Shown here: positions 17,771 to 27,106 of the stretch, one piece after another
How positions within the stretch are numbered: the stretch's first letter is position 1
How the letters are laid out: each line of letters starts with the position of its first letter
Assembly (NCBI RefSeq): GCF_901827155.1
Contig: NZ_LR594659.1
Coordinates: 2,418,001-2,482,000 of the forward strand
From: Variovorax sp. PBL-H6
GTDB lineage: Bacteria > Pseudomonadota > Gammaproteobacteria > Burkholderiales > Burkholderiaceae_C
Direction: 5' to 3'
Length of the DNA stretch: 64,000 nt
The notes under the pieces: model-generated
What the model was told of the DNA's origin: nothing
What the model saw: only the letters and a program-made list of their open reading frames with translations
Database searches by the model: none
Made by a program: the position numbers and the translations under genes

Positions 17771-17836
17771 TTCCCCTCGCTCAAGCGCAAGCACCGAGCT
17801 CCCTTGCGCACGCAAGGCATGGTTCTGGCGAGGGGA
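17771..17836. terminator. Nested inverted repeats between convergent genes
   Basis: Outer arms TCCCCTCGC (17772-17780) and GCGAGGGGA (17828-17836) are perfect complements. Between them lies a second perfect hairpin CCTTGCG-CA-CGCAAGG (17802-17817). The structure sits between the 3' ends of the sigma-54 activator and the convergent pseudouridine synthase gene, so a bidirectional stop signal is the simplest reading. No T-run is evident. Confidence 0.55.
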
Positions 17837-17906
17837 GGCATCGAGCCCTCGTTCCTGATCGCCGCAAGGAACGGCGCCGGTCAGCAGTGCGCGAGCGACC
17901 CCATCC

Positions 17907-18563
17907 CTACGAACTGACCATTCCCGCGAAAGGCGGCGGACTCTCGAAGCGCAGCACCCGGCCATCGGCCGGATGGGCAAATTCGAGTTCACTCGCATGC
18001 AGCAGCAGCCGCTCCGCGCGCCGCTGCACGTCCTCGCTGCCATAGAGGGTGTCGCCGAGGATCGGATGGCCGATCGACAGCAGGTGCACGCGCAGCTGGT
18101 GGCTGCGGCCGGTCAGCGGCTCCAGCCAAAGGTGGCTCGCATCGCGATCGGGCAGGAGGCGCTTCACACGCCAGCGTGTCAGGCTGGGCTTGCCGTCCCG
18201 TGCATCGATCTTCTGCATCGGGCGATTGGGCCAGTCGGCCATGAGCGGCGCGTCGATCAGCGACCACTCCTGCGACAGCGGCATCGGCCCGTCGACAATC
18301 GCCTCGTAGCGCTTGCGCACACGGCGTCGGGCAAAGGCATCGCCGAGCGCGCGCTGCATCGCGGGACTTCGCGCCATGAGCACCAGCCCGCTCGTGGCCA
18401 TGTCGAGGCGGTGCACCACCAGTGCGTCGGGCCAGCGCGCCTGTGCGCGGGCGCTGAGGCAGTCCTGCTTGTCGTCGCCGCGGCCGGGCACGCACAGGAG
18501 ACCGGCGGGCTTGTCGAGCACCAGCAGGTGGGCATCTTCGTGGATCACGGCGAGCGAGCACAT
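17907..18563 (-). CDS. RluA-family pseudouridine synthase
   Basis: 218 residues. Converts uridine to pseudouridine in rRNA or tRNA. Seen: VIHEDAHLLVLDKPAGLLCV, the catalytic motif HRLDMATSGL with Asp54, RKRYEAIVDG, and LTGRSHQLRVHL followed by GHPILGDTLYG. No S4 domain, so it resembles the short RluA form that acts on 23S rRNA U746 and tRNA U32; the exact target is not provable here. The start is ATG at 18563; the divergent MFS gene begins at 18611. Confidence 0.9.
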   Translation of the reverse strand: MCSLAVIHEDAHLLVLDKPAGLLCVPGRGDDKQDCLSARAQARWPDALVVHRLDMATSGLVLMARSPAMQRALGDAFARRRVRKRYEAIVDGPMPLSQEWSLIDAPLMADWPNRPMQKIDARDGKPSLTRWRVKRLLPDRDASHLWLEPLTGRSHQLRVHLLSIGHPILGDTLYGSEDVQRRAERLLLHASELEFAHPADGRVLRFESPPPFAGMVSS

Positions 18564-18610
18564 GGCCGGGCGAGTCTATGAGCCTTTGGGCCTCGGCTAT
18601 CCTCGACGCG

Positions 18611-19852
18611 ATGTCCATTTCCGCTGCCGTCGTGCCGACATTCACCGATCTCACGCGCGAGCGGCCCTTCATGCGGATGTGGACCGCGCGGCTCTTCGGC
18701 ACCGCGGGCAGCCAGATGCTGCTGGTCGCGATCGGCTGGCACATGTACGAGCTGACCGGCAGCGCCTGGGACCTCGGGCTGGTGGGGCTCTACCAGTTCG
18801 TGCCGGCCTTGCTGCTGGCGCTCCTGGCGGGGCACGTGGTCGACCGCCGTCATCGAGGCCGCATCGTCGCCGCGTGCTTCGCGGTGCAGGGGTTGGTGGC
18901 ACTCGTGCTGCTGCTTGCCGTTCAGGGCCGCCACGACTCGCGTGCGCTGCTGCTCGGGCTGTCGCTGGTGCTGGGCGCGGTACGCGCCTTCCAGATGCCG
19001 GCGCAGCAGGCCTTGACGCCGCTGCTCGTGCCGCCGCTGATGCTGCCGCGGGCCATGGCCTTCAGCTCGGCGGGCATGCAGGGCGCGGTCATCGGCGGCC
19101 CGGCTCTGGGCGGCCTGCTGTTCGCAGCTGGCACCGGCGTGGTCTATGGTGCCGGCCTGCTCTTCTTCGCGGTGGGCAGCCTGCTGGTGATGCAGGTGCG
19201 CTACGACCATGCGCCGCCGCCGCGCGAGCCGGTGTCGCTTTCGACCGTGCTGGCGGGCGTGGACTTCATCTGGCACCGGAAGCCGGTGCTCGGCGCAGTC
19301 TCGCTCGACCTGTTCGCGGTGCTGCTCGGCGGCGCGGTGGCGCTGCTGCCGATCTTCGCCAAGGACATCCTGCACACGGGGCCGTGGGGACTGGGGCTGT
19401 TGCGCAGCGCGCCCGCGGTGGGCGCGCTCGCGGCGTCGATCCTGCTCACGCGGCAGCCCATCGAGCGCCGCGTAGGGCGCGCGCTGTTGATCGCCGTGGC
19501 CGCATTCGGCGTCTGCATGATCGTGTTCGGGCTGTCGCGCAGCTTCTTCGTGTCGCTGCTCGCGCTGGCCGTGTCGGGCGCAGCCGACATGGTCAACGTC
19601 GTGATCCGGCAGACGCTGGTGCAGCTGGAGACGCCGGATGCGATGCGCGGTCGGGTGAGCGCCGTCAATTCGATCTTCATCGGCGCCAGCAACCAGCTGG
19701 GCGAGTTCGAATCTGGTGCCACGGCGGCACTGCTGGGGCCGGTGGGCTCGGTGGTGCTGGGCGGCGTCGGCACCGTGCTGGTGGCGGTGGCCTGGTTCCG
19801 GCTGTTTCCGTCACTGGCGTCGCGCGACCGGCTGGTGAAGCCCGTGGACTAG
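18611..19852 (+). CDS. MFS transporter, EntS-like exporter
   Basis: 413 residues with 12 predicted membrane helices. Seen: FMRMWTARLFGTAGSQMLLV and GWHMYELTGSAWDLGLVGLY in helix 1-2, the loop motif GHVVDRRHRGRIV, RAFQMPAQQALTPLLVPP, and the late motif QLETPDAMRGRVSAVNSIFI. This set is typical of the EntS / MFS_3 exporter subfamily. Upstream in-frame codons exist, but ATG at 18611 gives the usual N-terminus. Substrate unknown. Its stop overlaps the convergent ferredoxin stop by four bases. Confidence 0.87.
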   Translation: MSISAAVVPTFTDLTRERPFMRMWTARLFGTAGSQMLLVAIGWHMYELTGSAWDLGLVGLYQFVPALLLALLAGHVVDRRHRGRIVAACFAVQGLVALVLLLAVQGRHDSRALLLGLSLVLGAVRAFQMPAQQALTPLLVPPLMLPRAMAFSSAGMQGAVIGGPALGGLLFAAGTGVVYGAGLLFFAVGSLLVMQVRYDHAPPPREPVSLSTVLAGVDFIWHRKPVLGAVSLDLFAVLLGGAVALLPIFAKDILHTGPWGLGLLRSAPAVGALAASILLTRQPIERRVGRALLIAVAAFGVCMIVFGLSRSFFVSLLALAVSGAADMVNVVIRQTLVQLETPDAMRGRVSAVNSIFIGASNQLGEFESGATAALLGPVGSVVLGGVGTVLVAVAWFRLFPSLASRDRLVKPVD

Positions 19853-20151
19853 AAATGCGAGAAGGCCAGAGGAGCGTCCACGGTCACGTCGCCCAACGGC
19901 TCCGCCACGCAGGGCAGGATCCAGCCCTCGGCCTTCTCTTCCCGGCTGAGGCCGGGCCATTCGACGCGGTAGCGCACGTCGCCGTCGAGCAGCCTGCAGA
20001 TGCAGGTGCGGCAGGTGCCATTGCGGCAGGAGCTGGGCAGCTCGATGCCGGCAGCCTCGGCGGATTGCAGCAGCGTGCGACCGGCTTCCGTGTCGAAGCT
20101 GAAGCCACCGGGCTCGATCCGCGCCGTGGCGTGCGGCGCGCCCGTGCTCAT
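19849..20151 (-). CDS. [2Fe-2S] ferredoxin
   Basis: 100 residues, plant-type ferredoxin fold. Cluster ligands: SSCRNGTCRTCICRLLDGDV (C-x4-C-x2-C) and the distal Cys in GWILPCVAEP. It would serve as a small soluble electron carrier. The start ATG at 20151 overlaps the stop of the small upstream gene (ATGA), so the two are cotranscribed. No reductase partner is adjacent. Confidence 0.9.
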   Translation of the reverse strand: MSTGAPHATARIEPGGFSFDTEAGRTLLQSAEAAGIELPSSCRNGTCRTCICRLLDGDVRYRVEWPGLSREEKAEGWILPCVAEPLGDVTVDAPLAFSHF

Positions 20152-20297
20152 TCCTTGTTCTTCACCTTTCCGCGCGGAATCACGGCCGTCGTGATCGTGC
20201 GGACCGGCTCGAAGCCGGCGGGCGGCGCCTTCGGCGGCGACGTGTCCTTCTTCGGCTTCCTGCTTTCCTTGTTGCTGCGTTGCTGACCCTTGGGCAT
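20148..20297 (-). CDS. Small basic protein of unknown function (49 aa)
   Basis: Begins MPKGQQRSNKESRKPKKD and ends AVIPRGKVKNKE; strongly basic and probably disordered. A clear CTGGAGGAACAC ribosome site precedes ATG at 20297, and the stop overlaps the ferredoxin start. The longer frame up to 20381 lacks support. Short proteins beginning MPKGQQRSNKE are, from memory, widespread in Burkholderiales. Function unknown. Confidence 0.7.
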   Translation of the reverse strand: MPKGQQRSNKESRKPKKDTSPPKAPPAGFEPVRTITTAVIPRGKVKNKE

Positions 20298-20379
20298 GTG
20301 TTCCTCCAGTGATTGGGGGTCGAGTTTAGCGACGCGGCGACAATAGAAGCCCCTACCGATCGTTTCCCCGCATTCATTC

Positions 20380-20898
20380 ATGCCTGACTACGAAATCCGC
20401 CCCGCCACGCTGCGCGATGCCAAAGCCATCGCCGAAGTCCACGTTGCCTCCGCCCGTGCCGCCTATGCCGGGATCCTGCCCGAAGACCAGTTGCGCGCCC
20501 TTGCACCCTCCACGCGCGAGGCCAAGTGGCGCGAAGCCATCGAGTTCAGCGAGCCGCAGGTGCACGTGGCCGTGCTGGGCGACGAGGTTGCAGGCTTCGT
20601 CGGCTTCGACCGTTCGCGCGATCCCAAGACACCCTCGAGCACCGGCGAGATCTGGGCGCTCTACGTCAAGCCCGAGCACTGGGGCAAGGGCGTGGGCGTG
20701 GCCCTTTGGGATGCCGCGCGCGACGGCCTCGAGGAAGAGGGTTGCACGCTGGTCACGGTGTGGGTGCCGCTGCGCAACGACCGCGCGCTGCGCTTCTACG
20801 AGCTGGCCGGCTTCAAGCGCGAGATGAAGACTGCCAAGACGACTTCTTTGGGCGACACCAAGATCGAGGAGATCCGCCTCAAGCGAAACGTCGTCTGA
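20380..20898 (+). CDS. GNAT family N-acetyltransferase
   Basis: 172 residues with a full GNAT fold: YEIRPATLRDAKAIAEVHVA at the start, EIWALYVKPEHWGKGVGVAL as the acetyl-CoA-binding V/I-x-P-x-(W/Y)-(Q/W)-G-x-G motif, and VWVPLRNDRALRFYELAGFK near the end. Transfers an acetyl group to an amine of unknown identity. Stands alone, 33 bp before the DUF808 gene on the same strand. Confidence 0.9.
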   Translation: MPDYEIRPATLRDAKAIAEVHVASARAAYAGILPEDQLRALAPSTREAKWREAIEFSEPQVHVAVLGDEVAGFVGFDRSRDPKTPSSTGEIWALYVKPEHWGKGVGVALWDAARDGLEEEGCTLVTVWVPLRNDRALRFYELAGFKREMKTAKTTSLGDTKIEEIRLKRNVV

Positions 20899-20931
20899 TC
20901 TCACCGTCTGATCCCCGGGAACATCTCCTTC

Positions 20932-21855
20932 ATGGCCTCCAGTCTTCTGCTCCTGCTCGACGACATTGCCACCGTTCTCGACGACGTTTCCGTTCTCACC
21001 AAGGTTGCCGCCAAGAAGACCGCGGGCGTGCTGGGCGACGACCTGGCGCTGAACGCGCAGCAGGTGTCGGGCGTGAAGGCCGATCGCGAGCTGCCGGTGG
21101 TATGGGCAGTGTGCAAGGGCTCCTTCGTCAACAAGGCGATCCTGGTGCCCGCGGCGCTGCTCATCGGCACCTGGCTGCCCTGGCTCGTGACGCCGCTGCT
21201 GATGATCGGCGGCGCCTTCCTGTGTTTCGAGGGGTGCGAGAAACTGGCGCACAAGTTCCTGCACAAGGACGAGCACGACGCCGACCTCTTGCGCCATGAG
21301 CAGGCGCTGGCCGATCCGACCGTCGACGTCGTCGCGATCGAGAAGGGCAAGATCAAGGGCGCGGTGCGCACCGACTTCATCCTGTCCGCAGAGATCATCG
21401 CCATCACCCTGGGTACGGTGCAGGGCCAGACCTTCACCACGCAGCTGACGGTGCTGGTCGGCATCGCGCTGATCATGACCATCGGCGTCTATGGCCTGGT
21501 GGCCGGCATCGTGAAGCTCGACGACGCGGGGCTCTACCTGAGCCGCCGCGAAGGCGGCGCCTCGCAGGCGCTGGGCCGCGGCATCCTGGCGGCGGCGCCC
21601 TGGCTCATGAAGGCGCTTTCCGTCGCCGGCACTGCCGCCATGTTCCTGGTGGGCGGCGGCATCCTGGTGCACGGGGTGCCGGCGCTCGGCCACGCGGTCG
21701 AGGCCTGGGCGGTGGGCGCCGGCGCCGTGGCGGGTGGCCTGGGCTCGATGGGCGTCAGCGCGGGCGTCGGCATCGTGGCCGGTGCCATCGTGCTGGCGGC
21801 GGTCGAGCTTGCGAAGAAGGCTTTCGGCAAGAAGGCGGTCGGCAAGAACGCTTAG
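20932..21855 (+). CDS. DUF808 inner-membrane protein (YedI-like)
   Basis: 307 residues. Signature start [20 protein letters not shown] followed by [20 protein letters not shown]; this is the whole-family hallmark. Several hydrophobic segments follow ([60 protein letters not shown] and a Gly/Ala-rich last helix). Inner-membrane location is expected. Function is not established in any homologue I know. Confidence 0.9.
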   Translation: MASSLLLLLDDIATVLDDVSVLTKVAAKKTAGVLGDDLALNAQQVSGVKADRELPVVWAVCKGSFVNKAILVPAALLIGTWLPWLVTPLLMIGGAFLCFEGCEKLAHKFLHKDEHDADLLRHEQALADPTVDVVAIEKGKIKGAVRTDFILSAEIIAITLGTVQGQTFTTQLTVLVGIALIMTIGVYGLVAGIVKLDDAGLYLSRREGGASQALGRGILAAAPWLMKALSVAGTAAMFLVGGGILVHGVPALGHAVEAWAVGAGAVAGGLGSMGVSAGVGIVAGAIVLAAVELAKKAFGKKAVGKNA

Positions 21856-21879
21856 TGCGAGGCCGGACCACCCGCCAAG

Positions 21880-22929
21880 CTAACCCAGCTCCGCCACCCG
21901 CCGCGCCAGCGCCTCGATGGCGGCGTCGGAGAGATCGTCGGCCGTCACGGTCTGCCGCTCGGCCCACCGCTCGAAATGGCTGGCCTGCGAGCGCCGGTAG
22001 GCCGGGTCGTAGTGCAGCGTGGTCAGCTCGGCGAACAGCGCTGGGAGCTCGCCCGCGGCCGCCCACTGCTGCCAGCGGCCGATCACGGCCTTGCCGTGCA
22101 GTTCCTTCAGCAGTCCGAGCTGGCGTGACAGCGCCTCGGGATCGTCGCCGAGGTAGGCGTAGTCGCGCAGCAGGTAAGCCAGGCGGACCTCGGGCGCGGC
22201 CACGATCTCGATGCAGCGGCTCGCCCGCATGTGCTTGACCAAGGGGAGCGGAACATCGAGGCGGCCGATGCGCCGGCTCTCACCTTCCAAGTAGAGCGGC
22301 TGCCCGGGATCGATCCGTTCCAGCAGCTCGGCGATGCGGGTTTCCAAAGCCGTCTGCGACGGTTGCGGGGTGCCGGGCAGGGCGCCCAGCAGCGAGCCCT
22401 TGTGCGCGGCCAAGCCCTCGAGGTCGAGCACCTGCCGCCCCTGGCGCGCCATCGCCTGCAGCACGCGCGTCTTGGCGCTGCCGGTGGCGCCGCACAGCAC
22501 GCGCAGGTCGAGCTGCGGGCAGAGCGTGTCCAACTGGGTGATCACGTGGCGCCGCCAGCTCTTGTAGCCGCCGGCGAGCTGTTGCGCGTCCCAGCCCACC
22601 AGGCGCAGCCAGGTCACCATCGAGCCGCTTCGCAGGCCGCCGCGCCAGCAATAGACCAGGGGCTTCCAGTCGGCCGGCCGGTCCGAGAAGCGCTCCCTCA
22701 GGTGGCGCGCGAGGTTCGCCGCCACCATCGCGCCTCCGACGCGGCGTGCCTCGAAGGCGCCCTGTTGCTTGTAGAGCGTGCCGACGATGCGGCGTTCCTC
22801 GTTGTCGAGCACCGGGCAGTTGATGGCGCCGGGAATGTGGTCGATGGCGTACTCGCTCGGTGAACGCGCGTCGATCAGCGTGTCGAAGCGACCCCGATCG
22901 TCTACACGCACGGGTGCGGGTCCGCGCAT
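21880..22929 (-). CDS. mnmH: tRNA 2-selenouridine synthase
   Basis: 349 residues. Replaces sulfur by selenium in 2-thiouridine of some tRNAs through a geranylated intermediate. Rhodanese domain first (IDARSPSEYAIDHIPGAINC, catalytic Cys94 in VYCWRGGLRSGSM), then a P-loop domain with CGATGSAKT (about 146-154) and IYLEGESRRIG-like LYLEGESRRIG. The start ATG overlaps the stop of the upstream membrane protein (TGATG). The P-loop has Ala where most members have Gly before the Lys. SelD, which supplies selenophosphate, is not in this window. Confidence 0.92.
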   Translation of the reverse strand: MRGPAPVRVDDRGRFDTLIDARSPSEYAIDHIPGAINCPVLDNEERRIVGTLYKQQGAFEARRVGGAMVAANLARHLRERFSDRPADWKPLVYCWRGGLRSGSMVTWLRLVGWDAQQLAGGYKSWRRHVITQLDTLCPQLDLRVLCGATGSAKTRVLQAMARQGRQVLDLEGLAAHKGSLLGALPGTPQPSQTALETRIAELLERIDPGQPLYLEGESRRIGRLDVPLPLVKHMRASRCIEIVAAPEVRLAYLLRDYAYLGDDPEALSRQLGLLKELHGKAVIGRWQQWAAAGELPALFAELTTLHYDPAYRRSQASHFERWAERQTVTADDLSDAAIEALARRVAELG

Positions 22930-23147
22930 CAGCGAGCCTTGCTCCTGGCGCGCTGGACCAGGTCCACTACCACGAGCGCGATGCCGAGCACCAGCGCGAA
23001 CCAGCCCACCAACTGGGCGCCGACGAGCATGTCGTGCCATCGAGGCGATGTCAGGAAATGGGGCGCGATCAGGACGGCCGCGCCGATGAGGATGCACATG
23101 AGGCCGCGCTCGAACATGCGCGGCGCTCTGGAGGATCTGGAGGCCAT
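22929..23147 (-). CDS. Small two-helix membrane protein
   Basis: About 72 residues from ATG at 23147; an in-frame codon at 23195 is less likely. Two hydrophobic segments: MCILIGAAVLIAPHFLT and LVGWFALVLGIALVVVDLVQ, flanked by basic residues. Not recognised as a named family. Its stop and the mnmH start share a base (TGATG), so it heads that transcript. No function inferred. Confidence 0.65.
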   Translation of the reverse strand: MASRSSRAPRMFERGLMCILIGAAVLIAPHFLTSPRWHDMLVGAQLVGWFALVLGIALVVVDLVQRARSKAR

Positions 23148-23222
23148 GCCCGAGTTTACGAGCGTCCGCTGGCACACCCGACCGAACCGCGCCATTGGGG
23201 CATCGCCTCGGTTTCGTGAACT

Positions 23223-23277
23223 AGTTCCTTAGAAAATGTAAACCTAAGAACTACATTCTTAAGTATTCAATGTAATA
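23223..23277 (+). promoter_or_regulatory. Low-GC leader with inverted repeats before the autotransporter gene
   Basis: A strikingly AT-rich patch in GC-rich surroundings. AGTTCCTTAG (23223-23232) pairs with CTAAGAACT (23244-23252) with one bulge, and TACATT (23252-23257) pairs with AATGTA (23269-23274). TAATAC at 23273 may be a -10 element. A regulated promoter is likely; exact elements are uncertain. Confidence 0.45.
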
Positions 23278-23289
23278 CGAAAGAACTCT

Positions 23290-26118
23290 ATGAATCGCGT
23301 TTTCCAGGTGGTCTGGAACCCGAACCTGGGGCTGTGGTCGGTGGCTTCCGAACTGGCCCGAGGGCTGGGCAAATCCACCACGCAGGCATCGGCTGTTGCG
23401 GTGGTACTGCTGAGCATTGCCGGCACTGCGGCCGCCGATTGCGCTGGTCCCAGCGGCGGCGCCATCGCCTGCACCGCCGGCACACCCCAGACCTTCGTCG
23501 TGATCGGCGGCTACGACGCCACGCCCGGCGGCACGGTGGACGTGCAGCCCGGCGCCGTGATCAGCACCACCGACCTGCCCGCCATCAGCATGGGCGACAA
23601 CGGAACCATCCGGGTGCAACGCGGCGCGACGGTCGAGAACAACGCCGCGCCCGGCGCGACCGGCCATTACGGCACGGGCGCCAACACCATCGAATTCCGC
23701 GCCGGCACCACGCTCACGATCGAGGAGGGCGCCAGGGTGCTCTCCAACGGCACCGCACATGATGCGGAAGCGATCAACGCGCATGGCAGCGGCAACCTCA
23801 TCGTCAATCACGGCGAGGTGCGCTCGCAGGCCGGCGGCGCGGCCATCTGGCTCGAGCCCTCGGGCGGTTCGAACACGGTGGTCAACGGCGCGACCGGCGT
23901 CATCGAGTACAAGGGCGCGGCGGGCGACAACATCCTCGGCGTGTCCGGCAGCATGGCCGTCGATTTCACGAACCAGGGCCGGCTGATCGGCTCGCTGAAC
24001 TTCGCCGGCGGCGACGATGCGCTGCATGTGCACACCGGCTCCTCGATCACCGGCGGCATCGATGGCGGCAGCGGCAACAACCTGCTGACGCTCGATGGCA
24101 CGGGCACCGACACCTTCGCGCACGCTTTCTCGAACTTCCAGACCTTGGTGAAGCGCGACGCGGGCACCTGGACTTTCAGCAATGCGCTGCCGGGTTCGGG
24201 CATCACCAGCACGCGCGTGGCCGCGGGCACGCTGATCCTGGGCGCCGACGCCAGCAGCTACACCGGCAGCATGACGGTGGATGCAGGCGGCACGCTGCAG
24301 ACACCGGCCGAGTTTGCGCCGCTTGCGATCACCGACAACGGCGTGGTGCGCTTCGCCCAGCCGACCGATGCCGCCTACGCCGGCCTGGTGTCCGGCAGCG
24401 GCGGCATCGAGAAGACGGGCGCGGGGCAGCTGGTCCTCTCCGGCACCAATGCCTACAGCGGCGCGACCACGGTGGTGGCCGGGACGCTGAAGGCCGGCGC
24501 TGCGGGCATCTTCAGCGCCGACTCCGCGCACACCGTGGCGGCAGGCGCCACGCTCGACACCGGCGGCTTCGACCAGCGCGTGGCCGCGCTGCACAACGCC
24601 GGCACGGTGAGCCTGCTGAGCGCCAGCGCCGGCAGCACGCTCACTGTCACCGGCGCCTACGTGGGGCAGGGCGGCACGCTGAACCTGGGCATGGTGCTCG
24701 GCGGCAGCAACAGCCTGAGCGATCGCCTGGTGCTCAGCGGCTCCGGCGCCAGCGCCAGCGGGCACACGACGCTGCGCATTACCAATCTCGGCGGCCTGGG
24801 CGCGCTGACGACGGGCAACGGCATCGAGGTGGTGAGCGCGCGCAACGGCGCCACCACCACCGCCCAGACGACGCGGGACGCCTTCACCCTTGCCAACGGC
24901 CATGTGGACGCCGGTGCCTACGAGTACCGGCTCCACGCCGCCGATGCGCAGGGCGCGGGCGAGAACTGGTACCTGCGTTCCACGACAAGCGTGCAGCCGC
25001 CGGGCACACCGAGCGCGCCAGTGACGCCCGTCGCACCCGTCACGCCTGCAGAGTCCGCCGGCCCCGCGGCCCCTGCCGACGGGGCGGAACCTGCCAATCC
25101 CGCGGGCCCGTCCGACCCTCTCATCACCGTCAAACTGCCATTGGTTCTCGCGGAGGTGCCGACCTACCGCGCCGAAGTGCCGCTGTTCGCCGCGCTGCCG
25201 GCGCAGTTGCGCCAGGCCGATGTCGCGATGCTCGGCAACCTGCATCGCCGCATCGGCGACGAGGATGCGGCCGCGGCGGGCAGCGACCCCGCGCCGCGCC
25301 GCTCGTGGGCGCGAGCGGTCTACGGCGATCTGAACATTCGCCAGGACGGGATCGCCGCGGCGCAAAGCCGGGGCCATGTGAGCGGCCTGCAGGCAGGCAC
25401 CGACCTGCTGGCTACCGGCAACTGGCGTGCCGGCGTCTATGCGGGCTTCCTGGACGGCGGCGCCGACGTGAGCGGCAATGCGCGCGGGACCTTCGGGCGG
25501 GTCGGCTCCAACGACCTGCGCTCGCGCTATCTCGGCGCCTACGCCACCTGGATGGATGGCAGCGGGCTCTATGCCGACGCCGTGGTCCAGGGCGGCAGCC
25601 ATCGCTATACCGTGCGGCCCGACGGCAACGCCAGTGTGGCCGGCAAGGGCGACAGCTTCACGGCCTCGATCGAAACCGGCAAAGCGTTTGCGCTGACGGA
25701 ACGCTGGACCCTCGAGCCGCAGGCGCAACTGATCTACCAGCGGGCGCACTTCGACGCCGTGCCCATCGCCGGCGCCATCGTGCGCCAGGATGCCGATGCC
25801 GGCTGGATCGGGCGCCTGGGCGTGCGCATCAAGGGCGATTTCGCCACCGGCGCAGGCCGGCTCCAGCCCTATGCGCGGCTGAACCTGTACCGCGCGAACG
25901 CAGGCGCCGACGTCGCCGAATTCGTCGGCCCGGCGGGCTCGACCCGCTTCGCCACGGCCAGCGGCTACAGCGCGGCCGAGCTGGCGGGTGGCTTCACGCT
26001 GGCGCTGACGCCCGCTGCCAGTCTCTACGGCGAGCTGGGGCGCGTCTTCGCTGTCGGCGGCGATGCCAGGAACAAGTCCCCGGTGCAGGGCTCGGTCGGC
26101 GTGAAGCTGCGCTGGTAG
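23290..26118 (+). CDS. Classical (type Va) autotransporter with ESPR-type signal
   Basis: 942 residues. Extended signal region MNRVFQVVWNPNLGLWSVAS, the ESPR form used by large autotransporters, then a hydrophobic core ending IAGTAAA. The passenger is a beta-helix rich in Gly, Asn and Thr, with autotransporter-associated repeats (SGSGGIEKTGAGQLVLSGTN, AYSGATTVVAGTLKAG). A Pro-rich linker (about residues 575-615) precedes the C-terminal beta-barrel, beginning near SWARAVYGDLNIRQDG and ending VGVKLRW with the terminal aromatic residue needed for outer-membrane insertion. Ligand or adhesion role is unknown. Confidence 0.9.
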   Translation: MNRVFQVVWNPNLGLWSVASELARGLGKSTTQASAVAVVLLSIAGTAAADCAGPSGGAIACTAGTPQTFVVIGGYDATPGGTVDVQPGAVISTTDLPAISMGDNGTIRVQRGATVENNAAPGATGHYGTGANTIEFRAGTTLTIEEGARVLSNGTAHDAEAINAHGSGNLIVNHGEVRSQAGGAAIWLEPSGGSNTVVNGATGVIEYKGAAGDNILGVSGSMAVDFTNQGRLIGSLNFAGGDDALHVHTGSSITGGIDGGSGNNLLTLDGTGTDTFAHAFSNFQTLVKRDAGTWTFSNALPGSGITSTRVAAGTLILGADASSYTGSMTVDAGGTLQTPAEFAPLAITDNGVVRFAQPTDAAYAGLVSGSGGIEKTGAGQLVLSGTNAYSGATTVVAGTLKAGAAGIFSADSAHTVAAGATLDTGGFDQRVAALHNAGTVSLLSASAGSTLTVTGAYVGQGGTLNLGMVLGGSNSLSDRLVLSGSGASASGHTTLRITNLGGLGALTTGNGIEVVSARNGATTTAQTTRDAFTLANGHVDAGAYEYRLHAADAQGAGENWYLRSTTSVQPPGTPSAPVTPVAPVTPAESAGPAAPADGAEPANPAGPSDPLITVKLPLVLAEVPTYRAEVPLFAALPAQLRQADVAMLGNLHRRIGDEDAAAAGSDPAPRRSWARAVYGDLNIRQDGIAAAQSRGHVSGLQAGTDLLATGNWRAGVYAGFLDGGADVSGNARGTFGRVGSNDLRSRYLGAYATWMDGSGLYADAVVQGGSHRYTVRPDGNASVAGKGDSFTASIETGKAFALTERWTLEPQAQLIYQRAHFDAVPIAGAIVRQDADAGWIGRLGVRIKGDFATGAGRLQPYARLNLYRANAGADVAEFVGPAGSTRFATASGYSAAELAGGFTLALTPAASLYGELGRVFAVGGDARNKSPVQGSVGVKLRW

Positions 26119-26209
26119 GCGGTGCCAGCCGCTCGTCTTCGGTTCCAATAAGGGCTTTCGCACCCGCCGGACGGCGGGCCGCCCCCAAGCCACCGCAGAT
26201 CTCGAGACC

Positions 26210-26608
26210 ATGGGACTTCTCCGCCATTGCCTTCCCGCCGTCCTGTGGCTCGCCGCCGCCACGGCCGGTGCCCAGCAGCCGCCGCAGTCCGTCGAGCGCT
26301 TCCCGGCCGCCGCCATGAGCTTCCTCGGCGGCGAGCTGCCGGCGATGGAGGCGGCCATCGCGGCGCGGGACCGCGACTATTTCGAGGAGGCGATGTCCCG
26401 CATGCTGGATTTCTCCAGCAGCTGGGGCTTCAAGTCGCAGGACAACCCGGCCCTGAGCCGCTTTCCGATGTGCACCGAGGCGGTGTCGGATTTCCTGGTG
26501 GTCGGCATGTGCCGCATCATGACCACCGCCGACGCCTGCGAACCCGCGCTGGCTTCGCGCTTCGACACCAACCTGCGCAAGTGCCGCGAACTCGCGTCGG
26601 GGCAGTGA
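26210..26608 (+). CDS. Small secreted protein of unknown function
   Basis: 132 residues. N-terminus LRHCLPAVLWLAAATAGAQQ is a signal peptide with an AGA-type cleavage site. The mature part is helical and has four Cys (MCTEAVSDFLVVGMC, DACEPAL, RKCREL) that could form two disulfides in the periplasm. Not recognised. It sits between two surface-protein genes, convergent with the trimeric autotransporter; a chaperone or accessory role is possible, but nothing in the sequence proves it. Confidence 0.7.
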   Translation: MGLLRHCLPAVLWLAAATAGAQQPPQSVERFPAAAMSFLGGELPAMEAAIAARDRDYFEEAMSRMLDFSSSWGFKSQDNPALSRFPMCTEAVSDFLVVGMCRIMTTADACEPALASRFDTNLRKCRELASGQ

Positions 26609-26855
26609 GAGGCGCAGGGCTGCAGTTCAGTCGTTGAAGCGGAAGGAAAATCCCGCACGCACCACGGCATCGTTGCCGGTCGTGCCCACCCCCACGCTGA
26701 AGCGCGTACGTGCATCGGATGCCACGTGGACCACGCCGAGCGCGATGGCGCCATAGCCACGATAGCCGCCGATGCCGGCAAAGCCCGCCGTCTCGCCTGG
26801 CTTGAGGTCGGGCACGCCCTCTGCGAGGGCTGCGGTCATGGCCACACCGCGGTAG

Positions 26856-26987
26856 GCATTGGCGGCCACCGCCTGCAGTTCGCGCTGTGCATTGGCGGCC
26901 ACTGCCTGCAGATCGCGTTGGTTGTTGGCGGCCATCGTCTGTAGATCGCGTTGGGTGTTGGCGACCATCGTCTGCAGGTCCCGGTTC
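26856..26987 (-). repeat. Four tandem 33-bp units encoding the adhesin stalk
   Basis: Units start at 26856, 26889, 26922 and 26955, exactly 33 bp apart. Each encodes an 11-residue unit such as RDLQTMVANTQ or RDLQAVAANAQ. An 11-residue period fits a right-handed trimeric coiled coil. The units differ by a few bases, so the number could change by recombination. Confidence 0.85.
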
Positions 26988-27106
26988 GCATTGTTGGACA
27001 CCGATTGCAACTGGTCCATGTTCACCGCGTCGGTTCCGGCCGTGCCCGGTGCGAGATTGGTGATTTGTCGCTCTCCGCCCGACCGTCCGACGGAGACCGT
27101 ATTGGC

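Noticed and set aside
23251..26358. 1035-codon minus-strand open frame
   Set aside because: It lies opposite the autotransporter gene and has shadow composition (Ala, Gly, Arg, His, Val). The plus strand has signal, repeats and barrel.
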